64,000 nucleotides of DNA from Fibrobacter sp. UWH4 (GTDB lineage Bacteria > Fibrobacterota > Fibrobacteria > Fibrobacterales > Fibrobacteraceae), in assembly GCF_900142475.1 (NCBI RefSeq), contig NZ_FRAY01000007.1, forward strand, positions 1 through 64,000, in the 5' to 3' direction. The notes beneath the pieces are model-generated. The model saw nothing but the letters and a program-made list of their open reading frames with translations, ran no database searches and was not told the DNA's origin. Shown here piece by piece: positions 59,926 through 64,000 of this stretch. The position numbers and the translations under genes are program-made. Within the stretch, counting starts at the first letter, position 1. Every line of letters starts with the position of its first letter.

Positions 59926-60585
59926 TTAATTGTGATGGGGACCGTGCTCACCGTGCGGGCCATGACCTTTAGGTCCGTTTTTCATACGCTCCCTAAAGTT
60001 TCTCATTTGCTCCTTGTGAAAGTTGTTGAACTTTTCGAGCTGTTCGGCAGTCAAGATACCGGCAAGGGCCTGCATTCCGTTGATGCGGTGTTCCAGCAGG
60101 GACTTGTCTACATCGAGAACGCGAGCCTTGGCGGCATCGATTCCGGCAGAATCCTTACTTTCGAGAGCCTCGCCCAGAGCCCTTTCGGCATCATGTTTCT
60201 GCTGACGGAGGACCTTGAAAATGGAATCGCCTTTCACGCGGCTAGCCTCGATGGCAGATTTCTGTTCCGGTGTCACCTGCAGCAAGGAATCCATGGCGGC
60301 AAAGTCCATCTTGCCCCTGAATTTCGGACCCTTTTCAAAATCACCGTGCGGGCCCATGTGCTTGTGTTCGCCATTTTCATGCTTGGCGCAGCTCGGGCAG
60401 TGGCAAGGCTGTCCATTCTTTTCGCAAGAGCACGGTAGACCTTGCGAGCATGCGCAAGGACCTCCCTTTTGGCAACAGGTTGCGGTACTAGAGCAGCAAT
60501 TGAAATTGCAGAACCTGCCGGCGAAAAAGCCTAAGGCGAGAGCAAGCACTATAATGCTTGCAATAAAGAGCTTTGATCCTTTCAT
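59926..60585 (-). CDS. Cys-rich membrane-anchored LTxxQ (ZraP/CnrX/Spy-like) protein
   Basis: 219 residues. N-terminal membrane anchor (about 6-23), then 12 cysteines between residues 26 and 66, including three PCxC motifs (PCAC, PCSC, PCHC). A His-rich linker follows (HENGEHKHMGPHG), then a helical hairpin with the LTxxQ signature (TAEQLEKFNNFHKEQ) and a His-rich tail (GHGPHGEHGPHH). The fold is that of periplasmic metal or stress proteins (ZraP, CpxP, Spy, CnrX). The cysteine cluster suggests binding of a thiophilic metal. It is the third gene of an operon after an ECF sigma factor and a membrane anti-sigma, the same set of parts as cnrYXH, so a sensor role is plausible. The gap to the anti-sigma gene is 3 bases. 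Confidence 0.85.
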   Translation of the reverse strand: MKGSKLFIASIIVLALALGFFAGRFCNFNCCSSTATCCQKGGPCACSQGLPCSCEKNGQPCHCPSCAKHENGEHKHMGPHGDFEKGPKFRGKMDFAAMDSLLQVTPEQKSAIEASRVKGDSIFKVLRQQKHDAERALGEALESKDSAGIDAAKARVLDVDKSLLEHRINGMQALAGILTAEQLEKFNNFHKEQMRNFRERMKNGPKGHGPHGEHGPHHN

Positions 60586-60588
60586 GGT

Positions 60589-60948
60589 TTACTCCTTGGT
60601 TAAATAATTAAAGCCCACCGTTTCTTCCAATGTTTCGAACTCGTCGCTGGTGGAATTCCCGAGGTTTTCATACCAGCTCAGGAGTTCGGACGGTGCGGAA
60701 TTGTTGATCGAAACGTATTCGGTAGAAGCGGAATTTTCCTGTTCAATGTCGCTGGTGAAAGACGGCAAAATCGCAGTCAGGCTCACAAGCACAAAACTTG
60801 CGGCCAGCGGAATCGCGCTGTACCAGCTCTTGATAGAGACAACCTTGCCCTTCGCGCTTTCGGCATCAAGTCTTGCGCAGACCTTGCTCCACGAGTCAGC
60901 CCGGGGAGTGAGCCGCTCCATTTTCGAAAAGTCAATTTTTGTAGACAT
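60589..60948 (-). CDS. single-pass membrane anti-sigma factor
   Basis: 119 residues: cytoplasmic N-terminus (1-42, MSTKIDFSKMERLTPRADSW), one membrane segment (about 43-62, WYSAIPLAASFVLVSLTAIL) and a periplasmic acidic part (63-119). There is no HxxxCxxC zinc motif, so it is not a classical ZAS anti-sigma; the short sigma-binding region recalls CnrY-like proteins. The role is assigned mainly from context: it starts 2 bases after the sigma-factor stop and ends 3 bases before the LTxxQ protein gene. AGGAG 7 bases before the ATG lies within the end of the sigma gene. Confidence 0.8.
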   Translation of the reverse strand: MSTKIDFSKMERLTPRADSWSKVCARLDAESAKGKVVSIKSWYSAIPLAASFVLVSLTAILPSFTSDIEQENSASTEYVSINNSAPSELLSWYENLGNSTSDEFETLEETVGFNYLTKE

Positions 60949-60950
60949 GG

Positions 60951-61508
60951 TTAAGCTCCTTTTTTAAAGTTTGTCTTGCGTTCGTTCAGGTAGTTGCGAA
61001 CAAAAGTTCTTGCACGGCTGAGGCGCGCCTTGATGGTTCCTTCGGGCATCTTGTAGATTTCCGCCAGGTCCTTCACGTCTAAATCTTCGGCATCCTTGAG
61101 CCAGAGCATGCTTCGCGTTTCGGCCTGGAGAGCATTCAGTCCCATTTCCAAAAGTTCCGGATCAAAGTTTTCATCGGAACTTTCTTCTTTGCCGAGTGCC
61201 GACTCCACGATCACGTCGAGGTGTTCCTCTTCAAGTTCGCGATGCCGTTTGTCGCCTCGCAACTTCATAAGGCAGGCGTTTACCGTGAGCCTGTAAAGCC
61301 ATGTTGCAATAGCGGACTGTCCGCGAAAGCCCTGGATGGCCTTCGGGACCTGCACAAAAACATCCATCAGGATATCTTCGGCCTCGTCGCGATTTTTCAA
61401 CATCCGGAAGGCGAGATTCAGCACATGTCCGCTGTGGGCCTCCCACAGCATGGCGAGCGCTTCGCGGCTACCTTCCCGCAGATATTGAAATATCACTTTT
61501 TCGTCCAT
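60951..61508 (-). CDS. ECF sigma-70 family RNA polymerase sigma factor
   Basis: 185 residues with region 2 (about 8-85: EALAMLWEAHSGHVLNLAFR, DEAEDILMDVFVQV, GQSAIATWLYRLTVNACL) and region 4 (about 120-175: ALQAETRSMLWLKDAEDLDV, LAEIYKMPEGTIKARLSRAR). Region 3 is absent, as usual for ECF factors. Start chosen at 61508 (MDEKVIF) because AAGG lies 5 bases upstream; an ATG 13 codons earlier has no ribosome site, and the frame is open well into the divergent gene. It heads the sigma/anti-sigma/Cys-rich operon. ECF factors usually activate their own promoter; the 100-bp divergent gap is AT-rich, but I see no certain -35/-10 pair. Confidence 0.95.
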   Translation of the reverse strand: MDEKVIFQYLREGSREALAMLWEAHSGHVLNLAFRMLKNRDEAEDILMDVFVQVPKAIQGFRGQSAIATWLYRLTVNACLMKLRGDKRHRELEEEHLDVIVESALGKEESSDENFDPELLEMGLNALQAETRSMLWLKDAEDLDVKDLAEIYKMPEGTIKARLSRARTFVRNYLNERKTNFKKGA

Positions 61509-61608
61509 TGTACCCTTTAGATGCACCTGAATGTCCGCCGGTTGCATCTTTTGTGAAAAATAATTATAAAAAAGAGTTTTTTCCTGCGTTTTTCTATATT
61601 TTCCGAAG

Positions 61609-63141
61609 ATGTTCAAGATTCTCTGGGATAAGTTGCAAGAGGCTTTTGCCTCGGTTTTGCCCGTGACGCTGATTGTGCTCGCGGTGTCGTTTACGCCGCT
61701 TGTCCAATTTACCCCCAAGCAGCTGATTGTCTTTGGCATTTGCGCCGTGTTCCTGATCGGGGGCATCGGGCTTTTTAACCTGGGTGCCGACCTCGCCATG
61801 ACCCCGATGGGCGAACATGTGGGATCCGGCCTCGCCAAATCACGGCGTCTGCAGTTGCTAGTTTCGGTGTGTTTCGTAATGGGCGTGCTCATTACCGTAG
61901 CAGAACCCGACTTGTCGGTGCTTGCCGAACAGGTTCGAGCCGCCGTGGAACCGACTCTCCTGATAGCAACCATCGGCGTCGGCGTCGGCGGATTCCTCGC
62001 CCTTTCCATCATCAAGATCGTTTTCAAGCGCGACCTTTCGACAATTATCATCTTCTTTTACCTGATGCTGTTCATGCTCGGTATGCTGATGCTTTCTTTC
62101 GGAAAAGAAATGTTCGTTCCCCTTGCATTCGATTCAGGTGGCGTGACGACAGGGCCGATTACTGTACCCTTCATCATGGCACTCGGCGTCGGTGTGGCAG
62201 GGGCCATTGGCGGCAAGAACGCGAACGAGAACAGCTTCGGCCTGATTGCACTCTGCTCGGTGGGTCCAATTATCGCCCTCATGGGACTCGTGATTTTTTC
62301 GAAAGGCGACCTGAGTTACCAACTTACGGAATCGGCCTACTCTATTGATGCAAGCCTCGGTCTGAATTTTCTGCCCACCATCATCGGAATCGCCAAGGAA
62401 GTTGTCATCGCCCTCGGTCTTATCGTGATTTTCTTTATGCTCCTACAGCTGACCGTTCTTCGGCTTTCGTGGAGCAAGCTCATCCCGATGGCATTCGGCA
62501 TCGTTTACACGTTCGTAGGGTTGGTGGTTTTCTTGACGGCCGTCGCCGTCGGGTTTATGCCAATCGGTTTCGAACTGGGCAAGCAGCTGAGTGCCATGCC
62601 AAAGGCACTCGTAATAGCAGGATTTGTTCTCGGAATGGTGGTGGTGCTCGCGGAACCGGCCGTACACGTGCTCAACAAGCAAGTCGAAGAGATTACGGGA
62701 GGCCTCGTGACCAAGCGTTCGATGCTAATCGCCCTCTCGGTCGGTGTAGGGCTTTCTATCGGGCTCTCGATGATCCGCATCATTGTCGGCTTCCCCATTA
62801 TCTACTACCTAATTCCCGGCTACTTTATTTCTCTCGGACTTTCGTTCTTTGTGCCGAAACTTTATACGGCAATCGCATTTGACTCCGGTGGCGTGGCGAG
62901 CGGCCCGTTGACCTCCAGTTTCATTCTGCCACTAGCCATTGGCGCTTGTGCAGGCCTCCGCGACGGTGGCGATTCCATTTTGAACTACGCTTTCGGCATT
63001 GTCGCGATGGTCGCGATGACACCATTGATTACCATCCAGGTACTCGGTTTCAGGGCCACCGTTTCAACGGCACTCCGTAACCGCATGATGATGCGTCGCA
63101 TCCAGGATGCCGACGACGAACAGATTATCGACTTTATGTAG
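61609..63141 (+). CDS. DUF1538 membrane protein, internally duplicated, probable transporter
   Basis: 510 residues with about 12 hydrophobic segments. The protein is a tandem duplication: FVPLAFDSGGVTTGPITVPF in the first half returns as YTAIAFDSGGVASGPLTSSF in the second, and VAEPDLSVLAEQV as LAEPAVHVLNKQVEEIT. The conserved FDSGGV(T/A)(T/S)GP in mid-membrane looks like a substrate or ion site, as in inverted-repeat transporters. DUF1538 is, to my knowledge, uncharacterised. Two PII-like genes follow, 8 bases away and then overlapping, and PII proteins usually control transporters by direct binding. No clear Shine-Dalgarno precedes the ATG at 61609. Confidence 0.88.
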   Translation: MFKILWDKLQEAFASVLPVTLIVLAVSFTPLVQFTPKQLIVFGICAVFLIGGIGLFNLGADLAMTPMGEHVGSGLAKSRRLQLLVSVCFVMGVLITVAEPDLSVLAEQVRAAVEPTLLIATIGVGVGGFLALSIIKIVFKRDLSTIIIFFYLMLFMLGMLMLSFGKEMFVPLAFDSGGVTTGPITVPFIMALGVGVAGAIGGKNANENSFGLIALCSVGPIIALMGLVIFSKGDLSYQLTESAYSIDASLGLNFLPTIIGIAKEVVIALGLIVIFFMLLQLTVLRLSWSKLIPMAFGIVYTFVGLVVFLTAVAVGFMPIGFELGKQLSAMPKALVIAGFVLGMVVVLAEPAVHVLNKQVEEITGGLVTKRSMLIALSVGVGLSIGLSMIRIIVGFPIIYYLIPGYFISLGLSFFVPKLYTAIAFDSGGVASGPLTSSFILPLAIGACAGLRDGGDSILNYAFGIVAMVAMTPLITIQVLGFRATVSTALRNRMMMRRIQDADDEQIIDFM

Positions 63142-63149
63142 GGGGCGCT

Positions 63150-63563
63150 GTGGAAATCGATAAAAAAATCCGGAACAGAATCGTGCGCGGCACCCGAGCC
63201 AAAGTCTCGATGAACCGTCTCAAGATTTTGATTACGGTGGTGAGTCGTGCCAAGGCGGATTTTTACATGGACCACATCCAGTCCTTTGGCGTGAACATGC
63301 AGATGGTGCTGTTCGGGCAAGGGACAGCCCCCCGCGAAATTGCAACGGCAATGGGCCTTGCGGATTCCGACCGCGCCGTCATCATCAGCATCATCGGCGA
63401 AAACCAGCTTGCCGCGGCACTCGACAGCCTAGCCGAAAAGTTCAACACCATCGTGGGCGGCAAGGGCATCGCCTACACCATCCCCATGGCAAGTGTTATC
63501 GGCAAGTCCATTTTCAACTTTTTAAGCGACAACCGCGACGCGGTACGGAGAAATGAAAAATGA
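63150..63563 (+). CDS. PII-like signalling protein 1
   Basis: 137 residues. A basic N-terminal extension (about 1-22) precedes a PII-type alpha/beta fold (about 23-125): RLKILITVVSRAKADFYMDH, MQMVLFGQGTAPREIATAMG, RAVIISIIGENQLAAALDSL, and a glycine-rich TIVGGKGIAYTIPM. The uridylylation loop of classical GlnB (YRGAEY) is absent, so this is a divergent family member. Start is GTG at 63150, after GGGGG 4 bases upstream. It lies 8 bases after the DUF1538 gene and overlaps the next PII-like gene by 4 bases (ATGA), so all three are probably one operon. It likely binds a nucleotide and docks on the membrane protein. Confidence 0.85.
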   Translation: MEIDKKIRNRIVRGTRAKVSMNRLKILITVVSRAKADFYMDHIQSFGVNMQMVLFGQGTAPREIATAMGLADSDRAVIISIIGENQLAAALDSLAEKFNTIVGGKGIAYTIPMASVIGKSIFNFLSDNRDAVRRNEK

Positions 63564-63967
63564 GCGGATTCAATCACGAAGTCATCTTTTGTATTGTAAA
63601 TACCGGATTCTCTGAAACCGTGATGGATGCGGCCAAAGACGCCGGAGCCCGCGGCGGTACGATCCTGAACGCCCGCGGTACGGCAAACAAGGAAGCCGAA
63701 TCGTTTTTCCATATCGCCATCCAGCCCGAAAAGGAAATCGTGATGATCCTGGTCGACGCGAAAATCAAGGACGCCGTGCTGCACGCCCTTTACCAGAAGG
63801 CGGGGCTTGACACCATGGGCCAGGGAATCGCCTTTTCGCTCCCCGTAGACAACGTGGTAGGCCTTACCCCGTGGAAGGCCGAAATCAAGGCTGCCGAAGC
63901 CGCCGCTGAAAAAGCTGCAGAAAAAGCGGAAAGCGCCATCGAAAACGCCGAAAAAAAGGCAAACTAA
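63560..63967 (+). CDS. PII-like signalling protein 2 with an Ala/Glu-rich tail
   Basis: 135 residues. Residues about 5-105 form a second PII-type fold: HEVIFCIVNTGFSETVMDAA, ARGGTILNARGTANKEAESF, KEIVMILVDAKIKDAVLHAL, GQGIAFSLPVDNVVGL. The tail (about 110-135, AAEAAAEKAAEKAESAIENA) is a charged helix not usual in PII proteins. It differs strongly from PII-like protein 1, so the pair may form a hetero-oligomer or bind different ligands. ATGA overlap with the upstream gene. The last 33 bases of the window after it show no feature. Confidence 0.88.
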   Translation: MSGFNHEVIFCIVNTGFSETVMDAAKDAGARGGTILNARGTANKEAESFFHIAIQPEKEIVMILVDAKIKDAVLHALYQKAGLDTMGQGIAFSLPVDNVVGLTPWKAEIKAAEAAAEKAAEKAESAIENAEKKAN

Positions 63968-64000
63968 AATCTACTTGTTTCTACTTGCCGAAAGCGGACA

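Noticed and set aside
59848-60438. 196-residue plus-strand open frame opposite the Cys-rich LTxxQ gene
   Set aside because: The minus frame has a membrane anchor, the LTxxQ motif and operon context; the plus frame has none.

Overview
The window looks like a chromosome segment of a Fibrobacter species (phylum Fibrobacterota), a cellulolytic gut bacterium. The evidence is three fibro-slime proteins, a TIGR02147/DUF4423 regulator paired with a lipoprotein, many secreted glycoside hydrolases with CBM6 and a Fibrobacter-type C-terminal module, and a type III glutamine synthetase. No rRNA, tRNA, CRISPR array, phage or insertion sequence was seen.

Layout. 1-9.6 kb: the end of an Rpn-type nuclease gene, glnN, an atypical AAA+ enhancer-binding-type regulator, a frameshifted beta-helix/InlB-repeat surface protein, and an outer-membrane protein with a lipoprotein. 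9.6-32 kb: a minus-strand carbohydrate-degradation island. It encodes GH95, a beta-helix hydrolase (perhaps GH141), GH5, fibro-slime protein 1, GH146/GH127, a lipoprotein with a TIGR02147 regulator, GH27, a CE1-type esterase and GH43. 32-36.4 kb: folD, a small secreted protein, a SIR2-like protein and RNase G. 36.4-44.3 kb: two more fibro-slime genes in tandem. 44.5-58 kb: pta, a TPR protein with a 47-residue partner, phosphofructokinase, a two-component system, envelope lipoproteins, an ABC-class ATPase and pgi. 58-64 kb: a separate alarmone hydrolase and synthetase pair, an ECF sigma/anti-sigma/Cys-rich periplasmic protein operon, and a DUF1538 membrane protein with two PII-like proteins.

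The strongest candidate for an undescribed system is in the carbohydrate island. Seven transcription units (GH95, beta-helix hydrolase, GH5, GH146, regulator-lipoprotein, GH27, GH43) share a 15-bp palindrome, roughly TTGAYA-N3-TRTCAA. A second element (GGTAWTTTTWWA, then a TAnnYTGG-like core) follows it, so that the two together span 71-73 bp every time. In six of the seven the palindrome begins 83-88 bp upstream of the start codon. The regulator gene carries the same sequence, and its partner lipoprotein ends in a jelly-roll domain resembling a carbohydrate-binding module. This suggests a self-regulated, surface-sensing regulon for plant cell-wall side-chain enzymes, with no SusC/SusD pair nearby.

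Several dispersed palindromic repeat families lie between genes. One has inserted in frame into the ABC-class ATPase gene, and another sits at the start of the enhancer-binding-type regulator.
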